From contig CALFBH010000058.1 in the NCBI GenBank assembly GCA_937951615.1, positions 1 to 64,000 on the forward strand: DNA of 64,000 nt, given 5' to 3'. The position numbers and the translations under genes were made by a program. Numbering within the stretch: the first letter of the stretch is position 1; each line of letters starts with the position of its first letter. Of the stretch, positions 45,929 through 54,711 are shown in pieces. This DNA is from an uncultured Saprospiraceae bacterium (GTDB lineage Bacteria; Bacteroidota; Bacteroidia; Chitinophagales; Saprospiraceae). The notes beneath the pieces were generated by a model, which did not search any database, was not told the origin of the DNA, and saw nothing but the letters and a program-made list of their open reading frames with translations.

Positions 45929-46377
45929 CCTTAGCTCAAATATTCCGTTTTTTCAAAAAAAGTATAGCAGAAATTTTGTTTTTTTTGCGGGGGGGGGTAT
46001 ATTTGTTATACGATACTTACTACAATCGGTTCATGTACAAACCTCGTGACTTCAAAAAAATAGTTTAACCCGAGACGTAACAGAACCGATGATTCCACTC
46101 TACACAACATTATAAATACAAAGCAATGCTTTGTCTGTCAGGTATATATGCTTGCATATCTGTCAGACAATATTTTAATTATTTTAAACCATACTGCCTA
46201 TGGAAATAGCAGGAGGCTGTCTATGTGTTTTGGCTTTTGCCTTACACAATAGATGCGAACCTGTACAACAAAAAACGCCGCGTAGTTCTCATTGCGGGAG
46301 AACCACACGGCAAAGCTTCGCAGTCCGGCTTAGTGGGACTGCAAGAACTATTACGAATTTTAAAATTAAGAAAAATT
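45929..46377. promoter_or_regulatory. Structured upstream region of the subtilase cluster
   Basis: No gene is seen in these 449 bp. There is a homopolymer of nine G at 45989-45997 after a run of T. ATCGGTTC (46025-46032) pairs with GAACCGAT (46083-46090). Near the start codon, a 14-bp stem pairing at 12 positions (46277-46290 with 46298-46311) is followed by CAGTCC (46321-46326) with GGACTG (46336-46341). A structured 5' leader or a decayed palindromic element is likely; frames through it are not convincing. Confidence 0.5.
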
Positions 46378-48096
46378 ATGACAAACTTAAAGAAAGCTTT
46401 GTTATTTGCCCTGTTTCTGGGTACTCTAATGCTCTATTCCACGTCTTGTAATAAAGACAATGCCTTTGAAGATTTGATAGAGCCAGCTCAATCTCATCAA
46501 TTAAAATCAACCGATCAGGAGATTATACCAATTGGAGAAATTGATGAATTTATTTTGCACAAAATCAAGTCAAGCAAAAAGCCTTTTAACTGGAAAAGTG
46601 CTTCTGATAAGATGATTTACAGTGCAGCGATGCAGAGCGATTCGATTTTATCAATTGTATATATGCCAGAAGCTGATATGACTATGACTGATTTTTTCAG
46701 CAGCAACAAAACAAAAGCGTTTTATAAGAATAATAAAAATCGCTTACCAGATGAGTTGGTCGCTAAAAGAGATGAAATACTTAACCGTGTGTTAGAAATG
46801 GAACGAGAATACAAACAACAGCCTAAACTTAGTCTAAAGGATATTTTGCCTTTGGGGTATGAAAAGGCATTGCCTCATATTTATATAAAGATGAGTAACC
46901 CTGCGGTTGTTTCGGAGTTGAGGCGGAATAGGTTTGTAATACGTTTATCTCCTAGATCACATGATATGTCAAAGGTTACAGAGAAAGTTACTGGGCGAGG
47001 AGAATATGATACAGATGTAGCATTCGCAGGTTGTTATCCTGAATCGGCGGCTTCTATTGATGCTTCAGATTACGATGCTGATTTCAATTCTTTTTATAAC
47101 TCAAAAGCCTCTTGGCATTATGCTAATAATGGGGTTCTCAATGCTTGGGATTTATCGCAAGGTGAAGGTATTGGTGTCTGTGTCATTGATACGGGAGTTT
47201 CAGAACAACAAGATAATTTAAATGGACTATTTTCTACTGGAATTTCTTCTGGCAGAACACTTACCACAGCATCAACTCTCAAGAAGCCGTGTAATGAAAT
47301 AACAGGAATAGGTACTATTGCGCCAGCTATAGGTAACATTAGACCTGCCTATTGCCCGACTTCTCCTTATGATGAGTGCGGACACGGAACGGGCATGGCT
47401 GGCTTAATAACAGGCCCACTTACCAATGATGGGAATAGTGTAGGAATAGCTTATAAAGCAGATTTACTTGCAATTAAAGCTGTAAATGATGTACTAATAT
47501 ATGGAGGAAATGAGATTGATGGAGTTGCAAATGCCTTATATATGGCAGGAGATAATGATGAGATAAAAATCATTAGCATGTCTATAGGAAGACTACAGGA
47601 CAACGCCAGAATAGAAATGGCTATCGGTTACGCCTCCATGACAAAGCGTAAATTGATATTTGCTGCTGCGGGAACAGGTCCAACTACTCCAATGGACCCA
47701 TCGGTCATCTTTCCCGCAAACCTACCTACCGACTACACAGTAGGCATTACTGGAGTCCAAATTAGTCCATTTGGAATAACATCCACTTGTTCAAACTGCT
47801 TTTACGGAGAAGAAGTTGATTTTGTCGTAATCATGGAAAAAGAAAGAGATGGAGAGAATATAGGTCCTTTGACCTTAGCGAATCAATCAAATGTACCAAA
47901 ATATACAAGCGGTTCTTCTTGTTCTACAGCAACGGCAGCAGGTATAGCTGCATTAGTCTGGGCTGCACACCCAAATGAAGATAAAGATCAAATTTTTGAG
48001 CGATTGAGAGCAAGTACAACTACAGGTATTCCAATTGAGGATCCTGCCCATGGATGGGGTGTTCTTGATGCATACAGGGCTATAACTGTATGGTAA
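46378..48096 (+). CDS. Subtilisin-like (S8) lipoprotein protease with I9-like pro-region
   Basis: A 572-residue lipoprotein peptidase; ATG 46378 gives an SPII signal (MTNLKKALLFALFLGTLMLY then STSC, Cys24). Residues about 54-195 are the pro-region, ending VVSELRRNRFVIRLSP, like the last helix-strand of an I9 propeptide. The S8 domain has D271 (VCVIDTG), H336 (DECGHGTG) and S514 (GSSCSTATAAG). The usual oxyanion Asn in AAGN is replaced by Thr433 (AAAGTG). Four downstream genes encode the pro-region alone as lipoproteins. It probably acts in the periplasm or outside; target unknown. Confidence 0.9.
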   Translation: MTNLKKALLFALFLGTLMLYSTSCNKDNAFEDLIEPAQSHQLKSTDQEIIPIGEIDEFILHKIKSSKKPFNWKSASDKMIYSAAMQSDSILSIVYMPEADMTMTDFFSSNKTKAFYKNNKNRLPDELVAKRDEILNRVLEMEREYKQQPKLSLKDILPLGYEKALPHIYIKMSNPAVVSELRRNRFVIRLSPRSHDMSKVTEKVTGRGEYDTDVAFAGCYPESAASIDASDYDADFNSFYNSKASWHYANNGVLNAWDLSQGEGIGVCVIDTGVSEQQDNLNGLFSTGISSGRTLTTASTLKKPCNEITGIGTIAPAIGNIRPAYCPTSPYDECGHGTGMAGLITGPLTNDGNSVGIAYKADLLAIKAVNDVLIYGGNEIDGVANALYMAGDNDEIKIISMSIGRLQDNARIEMAIGYASMTKRKLIFAAAGTGPTTPMDPSVIFPANLPTDYTVGITGVQISPFGITSTCSNCFYGEEVDFVVIMEKERDGENIGPLTLANQSNVPKYTSGSSCSTATAAGIAALVWAAHPNEDKDQIFERLRASTTTGIPIEDPAHGWGVLDAYRAITVW

Positions 48097-48185
48097 AGAG
48101 TTAATTTATGACATTTTATTCCAGCAATTTTCATCATCAGGTGAGAATTGCTGGACATTACACAAATAATTATAAAATAAATACT

Positions 48186-48740
48186 ATGTACAAATTATTG
48201 AAAAAAGTATTCCCCCTTTTAATAGCAAGCTCTCTATTTACCATTTCGTGCTTCACAAAGCAAAATACTGTAAAGTATAAAAATCATAAAATTTTGTCTA
48301 AAGTAGAAATCAATAATTTTATTAGAGAAGAGATAAAAAACAAAGGAAAATTCAGGTGGGAGGCAGCCTCAGATCATTTGATTTATAGTGCGCTTATGCA
48401 TACTGATGATGGAATCTTATACATCACTTATAGAATAAGTCCTGACGGACCTGAGTTACCAAACTATGGAGATTCTAATAAATTACCCAAAGAATGGATA
48501 AATAAAAGAGATGAAATTGTGCAGTATATTTTAGAAAAAGAGAGAAAATATAGGAATAGCCCTAACCTTGAAATAAATGACCTGCTTCCTCCCTGGAATA
48601 CAGATTTAGACAATCGCCTTCCCAGCATTTCCTTTCAGATAACTGACCCGTCCATTATTTCAGAATTGAGGAAAGACAAAACCATAACAAGAATGACCCC
48701 AGGATACGAATCTGGCATTCACATATTATACGAAAAGTAG
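48186..48740 (+). CDS. Stand-alone pro-region-like lipoprotein, paralogue 1
   Basis: A 184-residue lipoprotein; start ATG 48186 (MYKLLKKVFPLLIASS, lipobox Cys22) chosen over an upstream ATG that would bury the signal. The mature part aligns along its length with the subtilase pro-region: KFRWEAASDHLIYSALMHTDD, KRDEIVQYILEKERKYRNSP, NDLLPPW, and the end DPSIISELRKDKTITRMTP. No protease domain follows. It may inhibit or chaperone the subtilase (inference). A 65-bp stretch (48345-48409) is identical in paralogue 3. Confidence 0.85.
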   Translation: MYKLLKKVFPLLIASSLFTISCFTKQNTVKYKNHKILSKVEINNFIREEIKNKGKFRWEAASDHLIYSALMHTDDGILYITYRISPDGPELPNYGDSNKLPKEWINKRDEIVQYILEKERKYRNSPNLEINDLLPPWNTDLDNRLPSISFQITDPSIISELRKDKTITRMTPGYESGIHILYEK

Positions 48741-48748
48741 AAAACAGT

Positions 48749-48820
48749 ATGTCTAATTTAATTAAAATAATACTACCGTTTTTAGCGACAGGTTTTATAT
48801 TATTTTCTCCACAGAATTAA
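48749..48820 (+). pseudogene. Orphan signal-peptide remnant of a lost paralogue
   Basis: A 23-codon frame, MSNLIKIILPFLATGFILFS then PQN and stop. It reads like the first part of a signal peptide and lies exactly where another family member would begin. The segment before it (end of paralogue 1 through AAAACAGTATG) is identical to the segment after paralogue 3. Likely a deletion product from recombination between copies. Confidence 0.5.
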
Positions 48821-48825
48821 ATATC

Positions 48826-49359
48826 ATGAATAAATCACCAAACATAATATTTTTGTTTTTAATTACTATTTTTTTTGTGACACCTTGTTGCCAATCTATT
48901 GTAGCAAAATATAATGCCCCGATGTCCAAAAAAGAAATAGATAAGTTTATAGCCGACTGGATAGAAGCCAATAAAACGACTTTTGACTGGAAATATGCCT
49001 CAGATGACATGATATATAGTGCACTAGTTCACGGGGACGGTACACTATCTATTGGTTATACCATTTATCCTAATGAACCTAAGCTACCCGACTATGACAA
49101 TAGCAATAAATTACCCGAAAGGTGGATAGTCAAGAAAGAAGAAATTATACAGTATGTACTGGAAAAAGAGAGAAAATATCGTAGAAAACCTTCACTTAAC
49201 GAGTCAGATTTACGTCCTCGGCATAGAAGCCATAAATTAGAAAATCATCTCCCTAATATCTCCCTTTATGTTACAAACCCATCCGTGATATCAGAATTAC
49301 GAAAAGATAAAACAATAAGGTATATAGAACCTGGATATTACCCTAAGCCATATAAATGA
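48826..49359 (+). CDS. Stand-alone pro-region-like lipoprotein, paralogue 2
   Basis: A 177-residue protein with an SPII-like signal ending VTPCC (Cys23 or 24). It keeps the family blocks TTFDWKYASDDMIYSALVH, KKEEIIQYVLEKERKYRRKP and the I9-like end NPSVISELRKDKTIRYIEPGY, which is the member most like a classical subtilase propeptide end. The stop overlaps the next start (ATGA), so both are coupled. Confidence 0.85.
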   Translation: MNKSPNIIFLFLITIFFVTPCCQSIVAKYNAPMSKKEIDKFIADWIEANKTTFDWKYASDDMIYSALVHGDGTLSIGYTIYPNEPKLPDYDNSNKLPERWIVKKEEIIQYVLEKERKYRRKPSLNESDLRPRHRSHKLENHLPNISLYVTNPSVISELRKDKTIRYIEPGYYPKPYK

Positions 49360-49922
49360 CCATGCTAACACAATTCACCATAACATTCATAAACTGCTGT
49401 GTCATCGCATTGGCATTAACTTCCTGCATCAGCCCTAAGAAGAGTAAAATCGATACCTCGAAAGAAATAATTATGTCGAAAAAAGAAATTAACGATTTTG
49501 CAAAAAATGAAATAAAAACTAATGGAAAATTCAGGTGGGAGGCAGCCTCAGATCATTTGATTTATAGTGCGCTTATGCATACTGATGACAAGATGTTAAA
49601 CATCACATATACAATAACTCCTAGTGGTCCAAAATTACCACACTATGAAGAAGGCTCAAATAAATTGCCAAAAGAATGGCTAAAGAAAAGGGATGAAATT
49701 ATACAATATATTTTAGAAAAGGAGCGTATATATAGAGATAAGTCTAAGCTTACAATAAATGATTTGCTTCCTTCTTGGAATGCTAATCTAGATAATCACC
49801 TTCCTAGTATTTATCTTCAAGTTACTGACCCGTCCATTATTTCAGAATTGAGGGAAGATAAAACAATCCTCGGAATAGCTCCTAGCTATGAACCTAGCAT
49901 TCACATATTATACGAAAAGTAG
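49356..49922 (+). CDS. Stand-alone pro-region-like lipoprotein, paralogue 3
   Basis: A 188-residue lipoprotein with lipobox near residue 24 (ALALTSC). It is closest to paralogue 1: a 65-bp identity at 49524-49588 and an identical 3' end and downstream flank (GCATTCACAT...AAAACAGTATG), indicating recent duplication or gene conversion. It ends DPSIISELREDKTILGIAP. Its role is likely the same as that of paralogue 1. Confidence 0.85.
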   Translation: MTMLTQFTITFINCCVIALALTSCISPKKSKIDTSKEIIMSKKEINDFAKNEIKTNGKFRWEAASDHLIYSALMHTDDKMLNITYTITPSGPKLPHYEEGSNKLPKEWLKKRDEIIQYILEKERIYRDKSKLTINDLLPSWNANLDNHLPSIYLQVTDPSIISELREDKTILGIAPSYEPSIHILYEK

Positions 49923-49975
49923 AAAACAGTATGCAGCAGATATTTTCAACCGATTTAGAATAAATATAACTTAAC

Positions 49976-50503
49976 ATGAAAAAATCAACCGCTATTTCTC
50001 TATTTGTAATCGTATTTTTCATAATTATAGCTTCTTGCTCCAAAAAATCGACAAATGCACTATCTACCCAGTCCGAATTAATCTCGAAAGAAAAGATAGA
50101 TCAATTCATGATAAAATACATGAATAAAAACCAAACAACTTTTGATTGGTTGGCAGCACCAGATGATATGTTGTACAGTGCAATGATGCATACTGATTCT
50201 GTGCTTACAATTGTTTATACCGCCAATCCAGAGATTAAAAAGGCAAGTTATAAAAAAGACAAAACGCTGACAGATGTTTTTTTAGTTAAAAGAGACAGTA
50301 TTATCAATGATATTCTGGAAAAAGAACGGATGTATAGAAATATGCCAGAGCTCCAAAAAAGTGATTTATTGCCCCCCTATACACTCTGGAATAAACTTCC
50401 TATTATAAAAATGAAAGTGACCAAACGCTCTATTATTACAGATTTGAGAAAAGATAGATTTGTAACTGCTCTGGGTTGTAATTATATCGCCGCTTTTGAA
50501 TGA
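49976..50503 (+). CDS. Stand-alone pro-region-like lipoprotein, paralogue 4
   Basis: A 175-residue lipoprotein (signal to SLFVIVFFIIIASC, Cys21). The blocks TTFDWLAAPDDMLYSAMMHTD, KRDSIINDILEKERMYRNMP and RSIITDLRKDRFVTALG are shared. Its TDSVLTIVYTANP segment is nearer to the subtilase's own pro-region (QSDSILSIVYMPE) than the other copies, so it may be the founder or the cognate inhibitor. Last gene of the cluster. Confidence 0.85.
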   Translation: MKKSTAISLFVIVFFIIIASCSKKSTNALSTQSELISKEKIDQFMIKYMNKNQTTFDWLAAPDDMLYSAMMHTDSVLTIVYTANPEIKKASYKKDKTLTDVFLVKRDSIINDILEKERMYRNMPELQKSDLLPPYTLWNKLPIIKMKVTKRSIITDLRKDRFVTALGCNYIAAFE

Positions 50504-50589
50504 TGTTAAGGAGCATAAAAAGAATAAATTGTAACAATTATTGTTGCCAAAACGTTAAAAGGGAGTATTGATTCGGTCTATTGTTGAAA

Positions 50590-50680
50590 AGGCATTATTA
50601 TTGTTCGCAATAAGTGTCTGAACTCAATAAAATACAGGCTATCCCAAAGCTTAACAGACTTATTTGAGTTCAGAGAATTG
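50590..50680. terminator. Inverted repeat after the lipoprotein array
   Basis: TCTGAACTCAATAAA near 50616 is inverted as TTATTTGAGTTCAGA near 50661-50675. It could form a hairpin that separates the array from the S41 peptidase gene. There is no strong T-run. Confidence 0.4.
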
Positions 50681-50812
50681 TTGAATTGTTATAATTGTGT
50701 TTCTTATGACATTTTGCGTAGCAAAATGTATTCTCCGCAATTCTACAATCAAACAATCACACAATTTTCTCAAAGTTTCTCACATCATTTTTCATCAAAA
50801 AAAGAAAACATA

Positions 50813-52468
50813 ATGGGTAGCTCAATATTAAAAAGACACCGCAAAAAAACAATCCTATTGGCGGTAGCCTTTGTTGGTGTTTTTACGATTTCCACAGATT
50901 ATAACAAGTATTTCGAGATTGCTAAAAATCTGGAAATATTTGCCAATTTGTATAAAGAACTCAACACGTCTTATGTGGATGAAGTAGAGCCAGCCCAATT
51001 GATGCGCACAGGCATTGATGCGATGCTGGAGTCGCTTGATCCCTATACCAATTATATCTCCGAAGCAGAAATGGAAGGCTTCCGTTTACAAATTACGGGT
51101 AAATATGGAGGTATCGGTGCGGGCATTCGCAAAAGCAAAGACGATGATTATGTAGTGATAACTGATCCTTACGAGGGCTTTCCTGCCCAAAAAAGTGGAC
51201 TACAGGCAGGCGATATGATTATTTCTATTGCAGGCAAATCTGCTAAAGGAAAAAGTACTAAAGAAGTGAGCGAGGTATTAAAGGGTTCGCCTGGCGAGGA
51301 AGTCAGTGTAACTATTCGTCGTCCGGGCAAAACGGGTGATTTTGATGTTGCACTTACCAGAGAGGAAGTCAAAATACCCAATGTACCTTATTCTGGTATG
51401 GTGGGTGATAATACTGCTTATATCACATTGACGACTTTTTCTGAGCGTGCCGGGAAAAATGTTGCTGATGCCTTAGAGAAATTGCAAAAAGACAATGATG
51501 TCAAATCCATTATACTGGATTTGCGGGGTAATGGCGGTGGTTTGCTGAATGAAGCGATTAATCTGTCCAATATATTTATACCAAAAGGAGAAGAAGTGGT
51601 CACGACACGCAGTCGGAATATTGAACGCGACCGTACTTTCAAAACACTCAATAAGCCAGTAACAGAGGAACTACCACTGGCTATTTTGATTGATGGAAGT
51701 TCAGCCTCAGCCTCAGAAATTGTAGCTGGCGTAATACAGGATTTTGACCGTGGCGTGCTAGTCGGTGTAGAGTCTTATGGAAAAGGACTGGTACAAAATA
51801 CGCGGGATGTAGGTTATGGTTCAAAATTGAAATTGACGACGGCTAAATATTATATCCCAAGTGGACGTTGTATTCAGGCGGTCAATTATAAAGATGGGAA
51901 ATCACAGAACATCAAAGATTCGCTGCATGTAGAATTTAAAACACGTAATGGCAGAACGGTATTAGATGGTTCGGGTATTGCGCCAGATGTGGAAGTGAAA
52001 ATACCTGCACTCAGTAATCTTTCCAGAACCTTGCTGACTAAAAACCTGATTTTCGATTATGCGACAGCATACAAATTAAAAACACCTACGATTGCGCCTG
52101 CTGCGGAGTATAAATTTACAGAAGCAGATTTCAAAGACTTTGAGCGTTTCCTCAGCACACACGATTATTCTTACGAAACAAAAAGTGAAAAAGAGCTGGA
52201 ACAACTGGAAACAAAAGCCAAGGATGAAAATTATTACGATGCGGTAAAAACTGATCTGGAAGCAATGAAGCGCAAAATTGTAGAAGACAAGAAAAAGGAC
52301 TTATACAAATATAAAGACCAGATTACTGACTTGCTAAAGCGTGAAATTGTAGGACGTTATTATTTTCAGAAAGGCGGTATTGAAGTTGGACTCAGTAATG
52401 ATCCCGACATCGAAGAAGCTTTAAATATTCTGAATGATGCGAATCGCTATAAATCTATTTTAAAATAA
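50813..52468 (+). CDS. ctpA: S41 family C-terminal processing peptidase
   Basis: A 551-residue periplasmic peptidase; ATG 50813 gives a short N-terminal TM anchor (KKTILLAVAFVGVFTIS). A PDZ domain spans about 80-185 (GKYGGIGAGI, GFPAQKSGLQAGDMIISI). The S41 core has the nucleophile in DGSSASASEIVAG (about 300) and the general base Lys in ESYGKGLVQ (about 327). A helical C-terminal extension follows. It trims periplasmic proteins at their C-termini. A longer frame upstream to 50678 lacks support. Confidence 0.95.
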   Translation: MGSSILKRHRKKTILLAVAFVGVFTISTDYNKYFEIAKNLEIFANLYKELNTSYVDEVEPAQLMRTGIDAMLESLDPYTNYISEAEMEGFRLQITGKYGGIGAGIRKSKDDDYVVITDPYEGFPAQKSGLQAGDMIISIAGKSAKGKSTKEVSEVLKGSPGEEVSVTIRRPGKTGDFDVALTREEVKIPNVPYSGMVGDNTAYITLTTFSERAGKNVADALEKLQKDNDVKSIILDLRGNGGGLLNEAINLSNIFIPKGEEVVTTRSRNIERDRTFKTLNKPVTEELPLAILIDGSSASASEIVAGVIQDFDRGVLVGVESYGKGLVQNTRDVGYGSKLKLTTAKYYIPSGRCIQAVNYKDGKSQNIKDSLHVEFKTRNGRTVLDGSGIAPDVEVKIPALSNLSRTLLTKNLIFDYATAYKLKTPTIAPAAEYKFTEADFKDFERFLSTHDYSYETKSEKELEQLETKAKDENYYDAVKTDLEAMKRKIVEDKKKDLYKYKDQITDLLKREIVGRYYFQKGGIEVGLSNDPDIEEALNILNDANRYKSILK

Positions 52469-52492
52469 TCGTCTATACGCCAAAGAACAGGT

Positions 52493-52554
52493 TCCAAATT
52501 CTAAAGCATATTAGGTAGAATCCTAAATGTTTTGGAATTTGGATTTTTTTTTTT
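52493..52554 (+). terminator. Intrinsic terminator of ctpA
   Basis: TCCAAATTC (52493-52501) pairs with GAATTTGGA (52535-52543), followed by eleven T. It lies 24 bp after the stop codon. This also argues that tsaB starts at the GTG downstream, not at an ATG within the hairpin. Confidence 0.8.
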
Positions 52555-52568
52555 GTAATTTTCCCACT

Positions 52569-53261
52569 GTGTCTTTAATACTTAACATAGAAACTGCCAC
52601 GCCTGTCTGCTCCGTCTGTATCAGCGAAGACGGTAAGGAATTGGTCTCCAAAGAAATTCGGGAAGGGCAAGCGCATGCCGAAAGCCTGACCTTGCTTATT
52701 CAGGATGCTTTGAGCGCGTCGGGATTGACCATGAATCAACTGGATGCGGTGGCGGTGAGCAATGGCCCTGGATCTTATACAGGGCTTAGGATAGGTCTTT
52801 CTGTTGCTAAGGGAATCTGTTATGCCCTAGACAAAAAGCTCATTACCCTCAATTCATTGGAAGTACTTGCCTGGGGAACTTTTCAAAAGACTGGACGTAC
52901 CGATGTTCTTTATTGTCCGATGATTGATGCGAGACGTATGGAGGTCTATACTGCGCTCTACGACTTCGAAGCGACACCTTCCGTAATTCTGGAAACACAG
53001 GCTAAGATCATTGATGAGCATAGCTTCCACGATTTTTTCGAGGCTGGACACCGTATTATTTTTTCTGGCAATGGTGCTTCTAAATGTCAGTCAATTGTAA
53101 ATAATTCTTCTTCGATATATGAGGAAATAAGCTCCTCTGCTTCATTTATGTCGCTCCTGTCACAAAAATCCTTTATTTGTAAAATATTTAGTGACCTATC
53201 ATATATAGCCCCGTCTTATCTCAAGAAACCTAATATCACTAGGGCGAAAAAAAAATTATAA
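52569..53261 (+). CDS. tsaB: tRNA t6A biosynthesis protein TsaB
   Basis: A 230-residue actin-like ATPase homologue that partners TsaD in making t6A37 on ANN-decoding tRNAs. SLILNIETATPVCSVCI (start), AHAESLTLLI, VSNGPGSYTGLRIGLSVAKG (about 68-87) and IDARRMEVYTALY are the family blocks. GTG 52569 is preferred; an in-frame ATG at 52527 lies in the upstream terminator. The C-terminus is basic (ITRAKKKL). Confidence 0.92.
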   Translation: MSLILNIETATPVCSVCISEDGKELVSKEIREGQAHAESLTLLIQDALSASGLTMNQLDAVAVSNGPGSYTGLRIGLSVAKGICYALDKKLITLNSLEVLAWGTFQKTGRTDVLYCPMIDARRMEVYTALYDFEATPSVILETQAKIIDEHSFHDFFEAGHRIIFSGNGASKCQSIVNNSSSIYEEISSSASFMSLLSQKSFICKIFSDLSYIAPSYLKKPNITRAKKKL

Positions 53262-53386
53262 ATTATCGTAACCTTTTATAGGTTTTTCTCGTAACATATA
53301 GAAGAATAAGTTGTTTCCTGCATAGTACTTTGTAATTTATATGTAAAAACATATAAAACAAGCACTAAAATATAGGAAATAATCGT

Positions 53387-53394
53387 TAAATTTG
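53387..53394 (+). promoter_or_regulatory. -7 box TAAATTTG of first ArsR-type gene
   Basis: Matches TAnnTTTG, 47 bp upstream of the ATG at 53441. No clear -33 TTG at the expected distance. Confidence 0.5.
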
Positions 53395-53440
53395 CAGCAA
53401 ATAAATTTCTAATTATAATAAAAACAAAAATAAGTCAACC

Positions 53441-53779
53441 ATGAGGAAGTCAAAAAATGAGATTGTAACACTGACGAAAGGGAAAAAAGCAATAAAACTG
53501 GACTATGCAGAATTGCGCAAAGCAGTCCTTGTATTAAGAGCAGTGAACCACAAATTGCGTCAATCTGTCATTGATTTGTTAGAAGAAAATGAGAGAATGA
53601 CTGTCACAGACATCTACATTAAATTGCGTTTAGAGCAATCTGTAGCATCACAACATCTGGCTATTTTAAGAAGAGCAGGCGTTGTTACTACTGACCGTCA
53701 GGGTAAATTCATTTATTACTCTTTAGACAAAGATCGTTTGAAGCAAATTTCAAAATTAGTTGAGGAATTAGCTAAGTAA
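53441..53779 (+). CDS. ArsR-type winged-helix regulator 1
   Basis: A 112-residue winged-HTH protein. After a basic N-terminal tail comes VNHKLRQSVIDLLEENERM, the recognition part TDIYIKLRLEQSVASQHLAIL and the wing RRAGVVTTDRQGKFIYYSL. No CxC or other metal-binding motif of SmtB/ArsR sensors is seen, so it probably does not sense metal. A paralogue lies 398 bp downstream. Confidence 0.9.
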   Translation: MRKSKNEIVTLTKGKKAIKLDYAELRKAVLVLRAVNHKLRQSVIDLLEENERMTVTDIYIKLRLEQSVASQHLAILRRAGVVTTDRQGKFIYYSLDKDRLKQISKLVEELAK

Positions 53780-54177
53780 GTAAACGCTCTAGTCTGCGTT
53801 GAATTTGTGATTATCAAGCTTCTACTACAAAAGCATCGTTTTCAACCCTTAATAAAGGTAAAAAATGCTTTTTAAGCTTTTTTCACATATTCAACGCATT
53901 TTTTTTTGCAAAATGTGATCCTTTTATCAGGGCATACTTATCAAAAAATAAACTAATTTTTGAAATGCTGCTGAAAATGTACCAACTTATTGATAACGTG
54001 CATTTTAAAAATTACGGCTAAAAATAGGTCACAGATATTTAGCCAATCATTTTGCAAATAACAAAAAAAAATAGATATTTGTATAGGCATTATTAGGCTA
54101 ATGATAATGCAACATAATCCCTTGAACATCGTAACATTAACAGAGAAATATTTTATTCAATTAAAATTAAAAGGCTT
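53780..54177. other. Intergenic region between the ArsR paralogues, no gene seen
   Basis: 398 bp, very AT-rich, with no open frame worth calling and no strong hairpin. The 5' leader of the second gene is probably here. An AGATATTTG near 54072 is close to but not a match of the -7 box. Confidence 0.5.
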
Positions 54178-54486
54178 ATGAGAAAGGCAAAGGTTAAAAT
54201 CAATGAGGAGAATCTTCAGGTCTCATCTGAAGTATTACGCGCACTGGCACACCCACTGCGTATGAGCATTCTGGAATTCGTGGACAAGCACAAGACCATC
54301 AACGTAAACAAAATTTACAACACGTTGAAGTTGGAACAGTCTATCACTTCCCAACATCTAAGGATCTTGCGTACCGCAGGAGTCGTAGAAACAAGAAGAG
54401 ATGGAAAGTTCATTTATTACACGCTTAATTATCCAAGAATTGCCCAGGTTGTCAAAGGAATTGATAACTTTTTGGAAAACGAGTAA
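54178..54486 (+). CDS. ArsR-type winged-helix regulator 2
   Basis: A 102-residue paralogue of the gene at 53441: SEVLRALAHPLRMSILEFVD, then VNKIYNTLKLEQSITSQHLRIL and RTAGVVETRRDGKFIYYTL. No metal-binding cysteines. The two may form heterodimers or regulate each other (inference). A strong terminator follows. Confidence 0.9.
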   Translation: MRKAKVKINEENLQVSSEVLRALAHPLRMSILEFVDKHKTINVNKIYNTLKLEQSITSQHLRILRTAGVVETRRDGKFIYYTLNYPRIAQVVKGIDNFLENE

Positions 54487-54510
54487 TCGTTTCAAAAAAT
54501 AATTAAAGTA

Positions 54511-54552
54511 AAAAGGTTTGATTGCATTGGATGGCAATCAAACCTTTTTTTT
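54511..54552 (+). terminator. Strong intrinsic terminator
   Basis: AAAGGTTTGATTGC (from 54512) pairs with GCAATCAAACCTTT (from 54534) around an 8-nt loop, and the right arm runs into eight T. It ends the second ArsR-type gene. Confidence 0.9.
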
Positions 54553-54711
54553 ATGCCTACCTTTCACATTTTTAAATAAGCTCGCCTTAGCTAGGGTTAT
54601 ATTTTTATCGTTTCACTTGCAAACATATTCGTAAATTACTAATTTTGGGATGTTTTGCCTGACAATAGGTAAGGTCTGATATTTGATAAATTTGTTTTTA
54701 TGATATAACGC

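Noticed and set aside
46200-46451. 83-codon frame and a longer N-terminus for the subtilase
   Set aside because: They read through the stem-loop leader; the ATG at 46378 gives a clean lipoprotein signal.
52527-52568. Upstream ATG start for tsaB
   Set aside because: It lies within the ctpA terminator; the GTG at 52569 gives the standard TsaB N-terminus.
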